Below, one piece after another: positions 20,236 to 27,840 of a stretch of 64,000 bases of DNA. The DNA is from Pseudomonas soli. GTDB taxonomy: Bacteria > Pseudomonadota > Gammaproteobacteria > Pseudomonadales > Pseudomonadaceae. The stretch lies in the NCBI RefSeq assembly GCF_900110655.1, contig NZ_FOEQ01000001.1, positions 533,152-597,151 of the forward strand, in the 5' to 3' direction. Numbering within the stretch: position 1 is the first letter of the stretch; each line of letters opens with the position of its first letter. Position numbers and translations under genes: made by a program. The notes under the pieces were generated by a model. That model saw nothing but the letters and a program-made list of their open reading frames with translations. It had not been told where the DNA came from and made no database searches.

Positions 20236-20242
20236 TATTTTT
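20235..20242 (-). promoter_or_regulatory. Candidate Hfq/Crc site at the pcaK start
   Basis: Read on the minus strand, AAAAATAA runs directly into the pcaK ATG and fits the AANAANAA pattern. No good Shine-Dalgarno sequence is present there, so Hfq/Crc binding would readily block initiation. Catabolite repression of aromatic uptake genes through Crc is well known in P. putida; this particular site is inferred. Confidence 0.4.
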
Positions 20243-20651
20243 ATCCGGGAGTTGGGCACAGGCAGGCTACCGCGCAGGGCGGTTGCACTGGAACAGGGAA
20301 CAGCGGATACGACGGCCGAGGCTCAGCCGGAGTGCAGCAGCACCGTGCGCGGGTGCGACCGCGACAGCGAAGGGACAGTGGTCATGGGGATGCCCTCGGG
20401 CCTGTTGTTATTATCCGGTCGGCGCAGCCGACAGGTGCGACAGACATTAATCAGCAGGCGTGGGCGGCGCAATTCGCCGAGAGCGACACTGTGCGTTTAT
20501 CGAACAGGAAACGGCGTGATGTGTTCAACGCTCCTGCGCACGAGCAAAGTACGGTGTTGCTTGCAATGGCCGCATCACTGGAAAGCCAGCTGAGCCGGGT
20601 CGCTACGGGCGCCTGCTTTTCGGCGTTGGGGCGCAATGCGCCCCGGCGGGC
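20236..20651. other. Noncoding region between pcaR and pcaK
   Basis: About 416 bp with no credible gene. It holds the pcaK leader, one PcaR box at 20491-20505 and, by position, the pcaK promoter. No hairpin terminator for pcaR was recognised. The rest shows no further structure I can name. Confidence 0.6.
20491..20505 (-). promoter_or_regulatory. PcaR box upstream of pcaK
   Basis: GTTCGATAAACGCAC on the minus strand matches the PcaR target at 14 of 15 positions. It stands alone, unlike the paired boxes at pcaI and pcaR, and lies about 256 bp from the pcaK start codon, which implies a long pcaK leader. Confidence 0.7.
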
Positions 20652-21527
20652 TCAGCCAAATAGCTGATGACATAAATCCCTGCTTGCCGCCAGCAAGATC
20701 GGCAGGAAACGCTGCTCCAGCTCCCCGCGGCTGACGCGGCCGACATGAGTACTGACATTAAGCGCCGCCAGCACTTGACCGGATGCGTCATAGATCGGCA
20801 CCGCAATCGAGCGCAACCCTTGTTCCAGCTCCTGGTCCACCACGCACCAACCTTGCTCACGCACCTGCTGGATACAGGCAAATAACGACTCCGGATCATG
20901 CAGGGTACGGCTGGTTCGGGCCTTGAGGTCGGCTCGTTCCAGGTATTCGTGCAGGCTGGCATCATCCAATGCCGCCAGCAGGATACGGCCCATCGAAGTG
21001 CAGTAGGCCGGCAATCGCCCGCCGACTGAAAGGTCGACCGAGATCAGCCGTTCGACCGTTGCGGAGCGTGCGATATAGAGAATGTCATCGCCCTCCAGCG
21101 TGGCCATGTTCGCCGCCTCGTGGAGCTGGTCGCTGATGCGATCCAGATAAGGCTGAGCCGACACCGCCAATGGCGTGGATGACAGGTAGGCATGACCAAG
21201 GGTCAACACTTTGGGCAACAGCGAATAGGTACGCCCGTCAGTGGTCGCATAACCCAGCTTCATCAGGGTATGCAGGCAGCGCCGCACCGCGGCCCGCGGG
21301 ATCTCCGTTCGGTGGCTGATCTGGGCGATGGTCAGGTGGCGCTTGCGCTCCTGGAAGGCCTGGATCACTGCCAGGCCACGGGCTAGGGAGGTCATGAAGT
21401 CGGGGTCGCCGGTGAACGCCTGGATACGCTTGGCCGCCGATGCCACGATCGGCGGGGCCAGGGTGGGGCTGCTACTGCGTGCGGACTCGTGGGCTGACTG
21501 GCCGCTGGTTTCTTCACTCATGGGCAT
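20652..21527 (-). CDS. pcaR: IclR-family regulator PcaR
   Basis: PcaR is the 3-oxoadipate-responsive regulator that activates the pca genes and represses its own gene. It has 291 residues with an IclR helix-turn-helix (about residues 65-93, LTIAQISHRTEIPRAAVRRC) and a C-terminal IclR effector domain. A polar N-terminal arm of about 40 residues precedes the helix-turn-helix. Its own promoter carries a paired PcaR box at 21550-21582. It heads the minus-strand pca cluster pcaR-pcaK-pcaIJFTBDC. Confidence 0.95.
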   Translation of the reverse strand: MPMSEETSGQSAHESARSSSPTLAPPIVASAAKRIQAFTGDPDFMTSLARGLAVIQAFQERKRHLTIAQISHRTEIPRAAVRRCLHTLMKLGYATTDGRTYSLLPKVLTLGHAYLSSTPLAVSAQPYLDRISDQLHEAANMATLEGDDILYIARSATVERLISVDLSVGGRLPAYCTSMGRILLAALDDASLHEYLERADLKARTSRTLHDPESLFACIQQVREQGWCVVDQELEQGLRSIAVPIYDASGQVLAALNVSTHVGRVSRGELEQRFLPILLAASRDLCHQLFG

Positions 21528-21549
21528 GCCTCAAAAAAATCGCTACCTC

Positions 21550-21582
21550 GTGCGATTATCGAACGAACGGCCGATAATCGCA
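21550..21582 (-). promoter_or_regulatory. Paired PcaR boxes in the pcaR promoter
   Basis: The exact target (minus-strand GTTCGATAATCGCAC, 21564-21550) is followed by an inverted, weaker copy with CCGATAATCGCA at 21571-21582. The pair lies 23-55 bp upstream of the pcaR ATG, consistent with autorepression. Confidence 0.8.
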
Positions 21583-21615
21583 ATTGACCGCTGACACTTT
21601 TGCTTATACCTTTCC

Positions 21616-21711
21616 CCTGCCACATGTGGCTTCTTTGGAGAGACTGGTCAGGTACCCACCGTAGAAGTCCCAGGCAACGGCCTCGCCCTTAAGCGAGGCC
21701 GTTTTCATTTC
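21616..21711 (+). ncRNA. Candidate small RNA divergent from pcaR
   Basis: An extended -10 like TGCTTATAC (21601-21609) is followed, about 70 bp later, by a strong rho-independent terminator (21677-21710) although no reading frame lies between them. A transcript of about 95 nt would result, with an unpaired GGAGAGACTGGTCAGG-type segment in its middle. It does not read like a gene 3' end, since no plus-strand gene precedes it. The -10 resembles sigma-S promoters (CTATACT). Its identity with a known family was not established. Confidence 0.45.
21677..21710 (+). terminator. Rho-independent terminator, orphan
   Basis: Ten-bp stem ACGGCCTCGC / GCGAGGCCGT with loop CCTTAA and a T-rich tail (TTTTCATTT). 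No protein gene ends on the plus strand just before it, which supports a short noncoding transcript. Confidence 0.85.
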
Positions 21712-22088
21712 TGACAGTGGCCGGCGAACTTTGCTTGCCATCGACTTGAACCTTTTGAATGCCTGCACGACAAAGGGCTTATAGGCTGCACAACAAACTT
21801 CAGGTCTATTGTCAGTTGCAGGTAAAGAACGATAGCCTTCAACCGGGCGATTGCTATAATTGCCGGTGTTGATTGCAAGCACCGTTTAACGGATCCAATC
21901 GACGCACTTTCGTTGCCTTTAGACTGCCAGTCCCTGCCTTTGCAGTGGCTCGCCGTGTGCTGCACCGCAGCTTGCCAACTCATACATTGCCATTTCGCTG
22001 CAATGAATTGTTCGGCTTGCCGACATATCCGCATTCTGCGTGTGTATTTAAAGGCTGACGCCCAACTTCAACCTAATCAGGTATTACT
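21711..22088 (+). other. Promoter and long leader region of the 66-aa gene
   Basis: About 380 bp without a credible gene. It holds an extended -10 promoter TGCTATAAT (21852-21860). If that promoter serves the next gene, the mRNA leader would be about 220 nt. The region has several short self-complementary stretches, but no known riboswitch was recognised. Confidence 0.4.
21852..21860 (+). promoter_or_regulatory. Extended -10 promoter
   Basis: TGC followed by a perfect TATAAT (21855-21860). No good -35 was seen, which is normal for extended -10 promoters. It points toward the small gene at 22089. Confidence 0.55.
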
Positions 22089-22289
22089 GTGACGAAAGAA
22101 GAACTGCGCGCGGAACTCGAGCGCCAGGCTGAACGTTACAAGGATGTTTACGGTGGTGAAGTCACCACCTATGCCGCGCAACCCGATCCGGAACGCAAGC
22201 CCTGGCGTAAACGTGCCAGCGTTCTCGACCAGGCGTTCGCCCAGGAAATCGAGAAGATCGAAAAGGAACTGCGCAGCGACGACAACTGA
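22089..22289 (+). CDS. Conserved small charged protein, function unknown
   Basis: A 66-residue, very hydrophilic protein beginning at GTG (MTKEELRAELERQAERYKDV) with helical, coiled-coil-like ends around a short central GGEVTTYAAQ segment. No signal peptide, membrane segment or cysteine is present. I recall similar proteins in other Pseudomonas but no function. The acidic/basic pattern and good third-base GC support real coding. It follows a long leader and precedes the Pit transporter by about 310 bp with what looks like a separate promoter. Confidence 0.65.
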   Translation: MTKEELRAELERQAERYKDVYGGEVTTYAAQPDPERKPWRKRASVLDQAFAQEIEKIEKELRSDDN

Positions 22290-22601
22290 AGCCGATCGAT
22301 GCCAATGCGCTATCACCCAGGAAGGGTCTGAAGCCAGCCGGATGAGCAAAAACCTGTGATATGAAATGGAATCACACAAATTTCATACAGTCGTTTTAAT
22401 TGCGCAAGCCCAGTAAAAATCACCTCAAATAGCTGATTTTTCTGAATTTTATCGATTTTTAACGGCGTTTTTTTGCGATTACCCGGCACCTGGCTGCTTG
22501 TGCCATGTTGGCATTTGCCTGCCATCGGTCAGCCGCAGGTGCATCGATTGCCATCGTTTTCTGGCATAATCCGCCCCCCCTAAGACCGCCAGACAACCTT
22601 C
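22290..22601 (+). other. AT-rich intergenic region upstream of the Pit transporter
   Basis: About 312 bp, markedly AT-rich at 22360-22480 compared with its surroundings. It ends in a possible extended -10 (TGGCATAAT, 22562-22570) for the transporter. No clear PhoB box or terminator was found. No gene was recognised. Confidence 0.45.
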
Positions 22602-24074
22602 ATGATCGATTTATTCAGCGGACTGGATGCCTGGGTTATCGTGAGCCTGACGCTCGCTCTGACCTTCGTGCTCGCCTTCGAGTTCATCAATGGCTTTCAT
22701 GACACCGCCAACGCGGTAGCCACCGTCATCTATACCAAGGCCATGCCACCGCACCTCGCCGTGTTCTTCTCTGGCGTGTTCAACTTCCTCGGCGTTCTGC
22801 TCGGTGGTGTCGGGGTGGCCTATGCCATCGTCCACCTGCTGCCGGTCGAACTGCTGATCAATGTGAACACCGGCCACGGCCTGGCCATGGTTTTCTCGTT
22901 ACTGGCCGCCGCCATCACCTGGAACCTGGGCACCTGGTACTTCGGCATTCCGGCGTCCAGCTCGCACACCCTGATCGGCTCGATTCTCGGGGTCGGCCTG
23001 GCCAACGCCCTGCTCAGCGACATTCCGCTGGGTGACGGCGTCAACTGGCAGAAGGCCATTGATATCGCCATGTCCCTGGTGCTCTCGCCAATGGCCGGCT
23101 TTGCTGTCGCCGCCCTGGTGCTGATTGGCCTGAAATGGTGGCGCCCGCTGTCGAAGATGCACAAGACCCCTGACCAGCGCCGCAAGCTTGACGACAAGAA
23201 GCACCCGCCGTTCTGGAACCGCCTGGTGCTGGTGATCTCGGCCATGGGTGTGAGCTTCGTGCACGGCTCCAACGATGGCCAGAAAGGCATCGGCCTGATC
23301 ATGCTGGTACTGATCGGTATCGTCCCGGCCAAGTTCGTCCTCGACCTGAACAGCACCACCTACCAGATCGAGCGCACCCGTGACGCCACCTTGCACCTGA
23401 GCCAGTTCTACCAGCGCAACGCCGCCACCCTTGGCGAGTTCCTGGCGCTGGGCAAGGCGCAGGCAAGCGACCTGCCGGAGCAGTTCAGCTGCAATCCACA
23501 GCAGACCGAGCCCACCATCGCCGCGCTGCAATCGTCGCTCGCCGGTGTGACCGACTATCGCGCCCTGAGCGCCGAGAAGCGCGTCGAAGTGCGCCGCTAC
23601 CTGCTGTGCCTGGACGACACGGCGAAGAAGGTCGGCAAGCTGCCTGGCCTGGAGCCTCGTGAAAAGGCTGACCTGGATAAACTGCGCAAGGACCTGACCG
23701 CCACCACCGAATACGCCCCGTTCTGGGTGATCGTCGCCGTCGCCCTGGCCCTGGGCCTGGGCACCATGGTCGGCTGGAAACGCGTGGTGCTGACCGTTGG
23801 CGAGAAGATCGGCAAGCAGGGCATGACCTATGCCCAGGGCATGTCGGCCCAGATCACCGCGGCCTGCGCCATCGGCATGGCCAACGTATTCAGCCTGCCG
23901 GTGTCCACCACCCACGTACTGTCGTCCGGCGTGGCCGGTACCATGGTTGCCAACAAGAGCGGCCTGCAAGGCGGCACCGTGAAAACCATCCTGCTGGCCT
24001 GGGTGCTCACCCTGCCGGCGTCGATGGGCCTGGCAGCCGGCCTGTTCTGGCTGGCCACCAAGGCCATTAGCTGA
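22602..24074 (+). CDS. Low-affinity inorganic phosphate transporter, Pit family
   Basis: This is an inner-membrane phosphate (metal-phosphate):H+ symporter of 490 residues. Both halves of the inverted-repeat Pit signature are present: NGFHDTANAVATVIYTKAMPP-like at about residues 28-48 and GSNDGQKGIGL-type in the middle, plus SSHTLIGS and STTHVLSSG. A soluble insertion of about 130 residues lies in the middle (around residues 245-385), as in other Pseudomonas Pit proteins. It is monocistronic, closed by a strong bidirectional terminator. Confidence 0.92.
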   Translation: MIDLFSGLDAWVIVSLTLALTFVLAFEFINGFHDTANAVATVIYTKAMPPHLAVFFSGVFNFLGVLLGGVGVAYAIVHLLPVELLINVNTGHGLAMVFSLLAAAITWNLGTWYFGIPASSSHTLIGSILGVGLANALLSDIPLGDGVNWQKAIDIAMSLVLSPMAGFAVAALVLIGLKWWRPLSKMHKTPDQRRKLDDKKHPPFWNRLVLVISAMGVSFVHGSNDGQKGIGLIMLVLIGIVPAKFVLDLNSTTYQIERTRDATLHLSQFYQRNAATLGEFLALGKAQASDLPEQFSCNPQQTEPTIAALQSSLAGVTDYRALSAEKRVEVRRYLLCLDDTAKKVGKLPGLEPREKADLDKLRKDLTATTEYAPFWVIVAVALALGLGTMVGWKRVVLTVGEKIGKQGMTYAQGMSAQITAACAIGMANVFSLPVSTTHVLSSGVAGTMVANKSGLQGGTVKTILLAWVLTLPASMGLAAGLFWLATKAIS

Positions 24075-24091
24075 GTGCTGATGCAGTACTG

Positions 24092-24122
24092 AAAAAGGCG
24101 CCCCTTACAGGGCGCCTTTTTC
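24092..24122. terminator. Bidirectional rho-independent terminator
   Basis: A perfect 12-bp stem AAAAAGGCGCCC / GGGCGCCTTTTT, loop CTTACA, lies between the convergent Pit and HerA-like genes. Tails of A on the left and T on the right allow use from both strands. Confidence 0.92.
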
Positions 24123-24158
24123 GTGGGAGCGGCGGTGCGCCGATGCGATTTTCTCCGC
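24122..24158. repeat. Degenerate REP half-element
   Basis: CGTGGGAGCGGCGGTGCGCCGATGCGATTTTCTCCGCG-like sequence, a single imperfect copy of the REP family, sits between the terminator and the stop of the HerA-like gene. Confidence 0.45.
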
Positions 24159-24175
24159 GTTTAGCCCAATAAGGC

Positions 24176-25651
24176 TTAACGTTTCTTCCCGCCCAGCAGC
24201 GACCCCATCAACCCCCGCACCAACTGGCGCCCCAACTGATTGGCCGCTTGGCGCACCGCCGATTTGATCGCCTGCCCCGCCGCGCTCTGCAGGAACTCGC
24301 CGGCCTTGTCGGCAAAGCTGTCTTCCCCGGCCTTGGACTGGGGAACCGGCTCCACCGGCGCGCCCTTGCGCTGCGTGAGCATTTCATAAGCCGACTCACG
24401 GTCGATCGGCTTGTCATAATGCCCCGCCAACGGCGACGCCGCGATCAGCGCACTGCGCTCAGCCACGCTCAAGGGTCCGATCCGCGACTGTGGCGGCGCG
24501 ATCAACACCCGCTGAACCATGGCTGGCGTGCCCTTCTCTTCCAAGGTGCCGACCAGGGCTTCGCCGATACCGAGCTCGGTAAGCACCGCCAAACTGTCGA
24601 ACGCCGGGTTCGGCCGAAACCCATCAGCCACTGCACGCAATGATTTCTGCTCCTTGGCGGTGAAGGCGCGCAGGCCATGCTGGATGCGCAAGCCCAACTG
24701 GGCCAATACCGCATCCGGCAGATCCCCCGGCGACTGAGTGACGAAATACACTCCCACGCCCTTGGAGCGGATCAGCCGCACCACTTGCTCCAGGCGGTCC
24801 TGCAACGCTTTGGGCGTGCCGTTGAACAGCAGGTGCGCCTCATCGAAGAATAACGCCAGCACAGGTTTGTCGGCATCGCCGCGCTCCGGTAGTTGCTCGA
24901 ACAGTTCTGCCAGCAGCCACAGCAGGAACGTCGCATAGACCTTAGGGGCATCATGTACCAAGCGGCTGGCATCGAGCAGGTGGATGCGGCCGCGCCCGTC
25001 GCCCTCGGGGCGCAGCAGGTCTTCGAGCTGCAGCGCCGGTTCGCCGAACAATGCCTCGGCCCCTTGTTGCTCCAGGGTCGCCAGCCGGCGCAAGAGAGCC
25101 TGCGTGGAAGCACTGGTCATCAACGCGCCGTCCTCCCCCAGCAATTGCGGGTTTTCCTTGAGGTGCGCGAGCAGGGCCTTGAGGTCCTTCAGGTCGAGCA
25201 ACAGCAAGCCCTCACGGTCGGCTACCTTGAACGCCGCATACAAGGCCGCCTGCTGGCTGTCGGTAAGCTCCAGCAGATTGCCCAGCAGCAGCGGCCCCAT
25301 TTCACTCAAGGTGGTACGCAGGGGATGCCCTGATTGGCCCGCGACATCCCACAGGGTCACCGGGTAGCCTTGGGGCGTGTGTTTCAGCCAGGGCATCCCG
25401 GCAATCCGCTCGGCCACCTTTCCCTGCGGCGCACCCGCCGCCCCGAGACCACACAGGTCGCCCTTCACATCCGCGGCAAAAACCGCCACCCCGGCGTCAC
25501 TGAACAGCTCGGCGAGATGTTGCAGGGTAACCGTCTTGCCAGTCCCCGTGGCACCGGCCACCAGGCCATGCCGGTTGGCCAGGCGCATGGCTTGGGATAT
25601 GGGCTGACCATCCGGGCTTGCACCTACAACCATTCGTAAGAAATCTGACAT
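24176..25651 (-). CDS. HerA/FtsK-superfamily ATPase, DUF853 (YjgR-like)
   Basis: A 491-residue P-loop ATPase with Walker A GATGTGKT at residues 33-40 and Walker B ALFFDEAHLLF (Asp270-Glu271). A conserved arginine-rich segment and VYFVTQSPGDLPDAVLAQLG follow. The family (DUF853, E. coli YjgR) is thought to be a hexameric HerA-like DNA translocase, but its cellular role is not settled. The C terminus carries an amphipathic, basic tail. It is convergent with Pit and divergent from the chemoreceptor gene. Confidence 0.88.
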   Translation of the reverse strand: MSDFLRMVVGASPDGQPISQAMRLANRHGLVAGATGTGKTVTLQHLAELFSDAGVAVFAADVKGDLCGLGAAGAPQGKVAERIAGMPWLKHTPQGYPVTLWDVAGQSGHPLRTTLSEMGPLLLGNLLELTDSQQAALYAAFKVADREGLLLLDLKDLKALLAHLKENPQLLGEDGALMTSASTQALLRRLATLEQQGAEALFGEPALQLEDLLRPEGDGRGRIHLLDASRLVHDAPKVYATFLLWLLAELFEQLPERGDADKPVLALFFDEAHLLFNGTPKALQDRLEQVVRLIRSKGVGVYFVTQSPGDLPDAVLAQLGLRIQHGLRAFTAKEQKSLRAVADGFRPNPAFDSLAVLTELGIGEALVGTLEEKGTPAMVQRVLIAPPQSRIGPLSVAERSALIAASPLAGHYDKPIDRESAYEMLTQRKGAPVEPVPQSKAGEDSFADKAGEFLQSAAGQAIKSAVRQAANQLGRQLVRGLMGSLLGGKKR

Positions 25652-25822
25652 CTTCTTTCATCCCCCACTCAAGTTCTGCCGCGTTACAGCCGATAGTTCA
25701 GAGTGACTCTTACCAGAAAGACAGTAACAACCCGAAAAGGACCCACGGGAATTGTTGCACTGTTTTCCAGCCGTGCTTTGTGCGAACGACCCGATAAAAA
25801 CCTTAGCGGACACGATCACGTT

Positions 25823-27697
25823 ATGAACAAAAGCCTTCGTTTCAGCCACAAGATTCTTCTGGCGGCATCACTGATCGTGATACTCGCCTTCAGCCTGTTC
25901 ACCCTGTACAACGACTATCTCCAGCGTAATGCCATTCGCGAAGACCTGGAGAACTACCTGGCCGAGATGGGTGAATCGACCTCCACCAACATCCGCAACC
26001 TGTTCGAAGGACGCATCAAACTGGTCGACAACGTCGCCCAGAACCTCGCACAGTTCCCACAGAACACCGGCACACTGCTGGGCCAGAACGCCCTCACTTC
26101 GAGCTTCCTGACCATCTACCTGGGCCAGCCTGACGGGACATTCACCGTACGCCCGGACACCAAGATGCCCGACGGCTACGACCCGCGCGTGCGGCCCTGG
26201 TACAAGGACGGCCTGAACGCCAGCGGCCCGATCCTCACTGAACCCTACATCGACATGGCCACCAACAAGATGGTCATTTCGATCATCAGCACCGCCTCGC
26301 GCTCGGTGGGTGTGGTCGGTGGCGACCTAGCCCTCGACGGCCTGGTGGAGATCATCAACTCGCTGAACTTCGGCGGCATGGGCTATGCCTTCTTGGTCAA
26401 TGACCAAGGCAAGATCCTGGTGCACCCGGACAAGAACCTGGTGATGAAGTCGCTGTCGGACCTGTTCCCACAGAACACACCGCGGCTATCCAGCGAGCTG
26501 ACCGAAGTGACGCTCAATGGCGAAACCCGGCTGCTGACCTTCACCCCGGTCAAAGGCTTGCCGTCGGCCAACTGGTACATCGGCCTGTCGGTGGACAAGG
26601 ACAAGGCCTTCTCGATGCTCAGCACCTTCCGCACCTCGGCGGTGATCGCCACAGTGGTTGCGGTAGTGATCATCATCGCCCTGCTCGGCCTGTTGATCCG
26701 CGTACTGATGCAGCCGTTGCACACCATGACCCGTGCAATGTCGAACATCGCCGAAGGCGAAGGCGACCTGACCCGCCGCCTGGAAATCCACAATCACGAC
26801 GAGTTCGGCATCCTCGGCACCGCCTTCAACCGCTTCGTCGAACGCATCCATGGCTCGATCCGTGAGGTGTCATCGGCCACCGAACAGGTCAACGAAGTGG
26901 CATTGCGGGTCATCAGCGCCTCGAACTCATCGATGGCCAACTCCGACGAGCAGTCCAACCGCACCAACAGCGTCGCCGCCGCCATCAACCAGCTCGGCGC
27001 CGCTGCCCAGGAGATCGCCGGCAATGCCGCCCAGGCCTCGCAGCACGCCAGTTCCGCTCGCCTGCTGGCAGAGGAAGGTCAGCAGGTGGTGCAGCGCAAC
27101 ATCGATGCGATGAACCGTCTCTCGGACCTGATCGTCACCTCCAGTGAGCATATCGAGACGCTGAACAACAAGACCGTGAACATCGGCCAGATCCTCGAGG
27201 TGATCACCAGCATTTCCCAGCAGACCAACCTGCTTGCCCTCAACGCCGCCATCGAGGCTGCCCGCGCTGGCGAGGCCGGCCGTGGTTTCGCCGTGGTCGC
27301 CGACGAGGTACGCAACCTGGCGCACCGCACCCAGGAGTCGGCGCAACAGGTGCAGACCATGATCGAGGAGCTGCAGGTCGGCGCCCGCGAGTCGGTCGAC
27401 ACCATGGGCCAGAGCCAGCGCCACAGCCAGGACAGCATGGACATCGCCAATCAGGCCGGTGAGCGCCTGGGCAGCGTCACCCAGCGCATCGGCGAGATCG
27501 ACGGCATGAACCAGTCGGTGGCCACCGCGACCGAAGAACAGACTGCCGTGGTCGATTCGATCAACATGGACATCAACGAGATCAACATGCTCAATCAGGA
27601 AGGCGTCGAGAACCTGCAGGCCACCCTGCGCGCCTGTTCGGACCTGGAGCAGCAGGCCGGTCGCCTCAAACATCTGGTCGGCAGCTTCCGCATCTGA
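25823..27697 (+). CDS. mcpG: Methyl-accepting chemotaxis protein with dCache domain (McpG-like)
   Basis: A 624-residue chemoreceptor. It has a membrane segment at 10-30, a periplasmic dCache domain (about 35-270), a second membrane segment (272-294), a HAMP domain (about 295-345), and a signalling hairpin with the invariant tip QQTNLLALNAAIEAARAGE. The dCache motif for amino-group ligands is intact: Tyr119, Arg124, Trp126, Tyr127, Asp144 and Asp168. Start ATG 25823 is chosen for the short positive N terminus. Similarity and neighbours suggest the GABA receptor McpG of P. putida; the exact ligand is inferred. Confidence 0.85.
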   Translation: MNKSLRFSHKILLAASLIVILAFSLFTLYNDYLQRNAIREDLENYLAEMGESTSTNIRNLFEGRIKLVDNVAQNLAQFPQNTGTLLGQNALTSSFLTIYLGQPDGTFTVRPDTKMPDGYDPRVRPWYKDGLNASGPILTEPYIDMATNKMVISIISTASRSVGVVGGDLALDGLVEIINSLNFGGMGYAFLVNDQGKILVHPDKNLVMKSLSDLFPQNTPRLSSELTEVTLNGETRLLTFTPVKGLPSANWYIGLSVDKDKAFSMLSTFRTSAVIATVVAVVIIIALLGLLIRVLMQPLHTMTRAMSNIAEGEGDLTRRLEIHNHDEFGILGTAFNRFVERIHGSIREVSSATEQVNEVALRVISASNSSMANSDEQSNRTNSVAAAINQLGAAAQEIAGNAAQASQHASSARLLAEEGQQVVQRNIDAMNRLSDLIVTSSEHIETLNNKTVNIGQILEVITSISQQTNLLALNAAIEAARAGEAGRGFAVVADEVRNLAHRTQESAQQVQTMIEELQVGARESVDTMGQSQRHSQDSMDIANQAGERLGSVTQRIGEIDGMNQSVATATEEQTAVVDSINMDINEINMLNQEGVENLQATLRACSDLEQQAGRLKHLVGSFRI

Positions 27698-27704
27698 CCC
27701 TTCA

Positions 27705-27731
27705 CCCGCTCCCACCCTGCGTGGGAGCGGG
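27705..27731 (+). repeat. REP-type hairpin after the chemoreceptor gene
   Basis: Perfect 11-bp arms CCCGCTCCCAC / GTGGGAGCGGG with a 5-nt loop, 8 bp after the stop. There is no T tail, so it is a REP-like hairpin that may act as a 3'-end stabiliser. Confidence 0.65.
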
Positions 27732-27840
27732 CCCAGCCAAACCCTGATCGAACAAACTATCCTCCAAGAAGGTCAACCCTAAGGCGCGTCATCGCCGGCC
27801 CTTTACCGCCTGATGACACACCGAGGACGATCCCGGAGGG

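Noticed and set aside
18820..20667. 615-codon open frame on the plus strand across pcaK
   Set aside because: pcaK on the minus strand has all family motifs including Asp41/Asp44. The plus-strand product is His/Gln-rich and unlike a protein.
21604..21882. 92-codon minus-strand frame between pcaR and the small gene
   Set aside because: It covers the candidate small RNA and terminator. The predicted protein has a mixed, unconserved look and no ribosome site. I do not support it.
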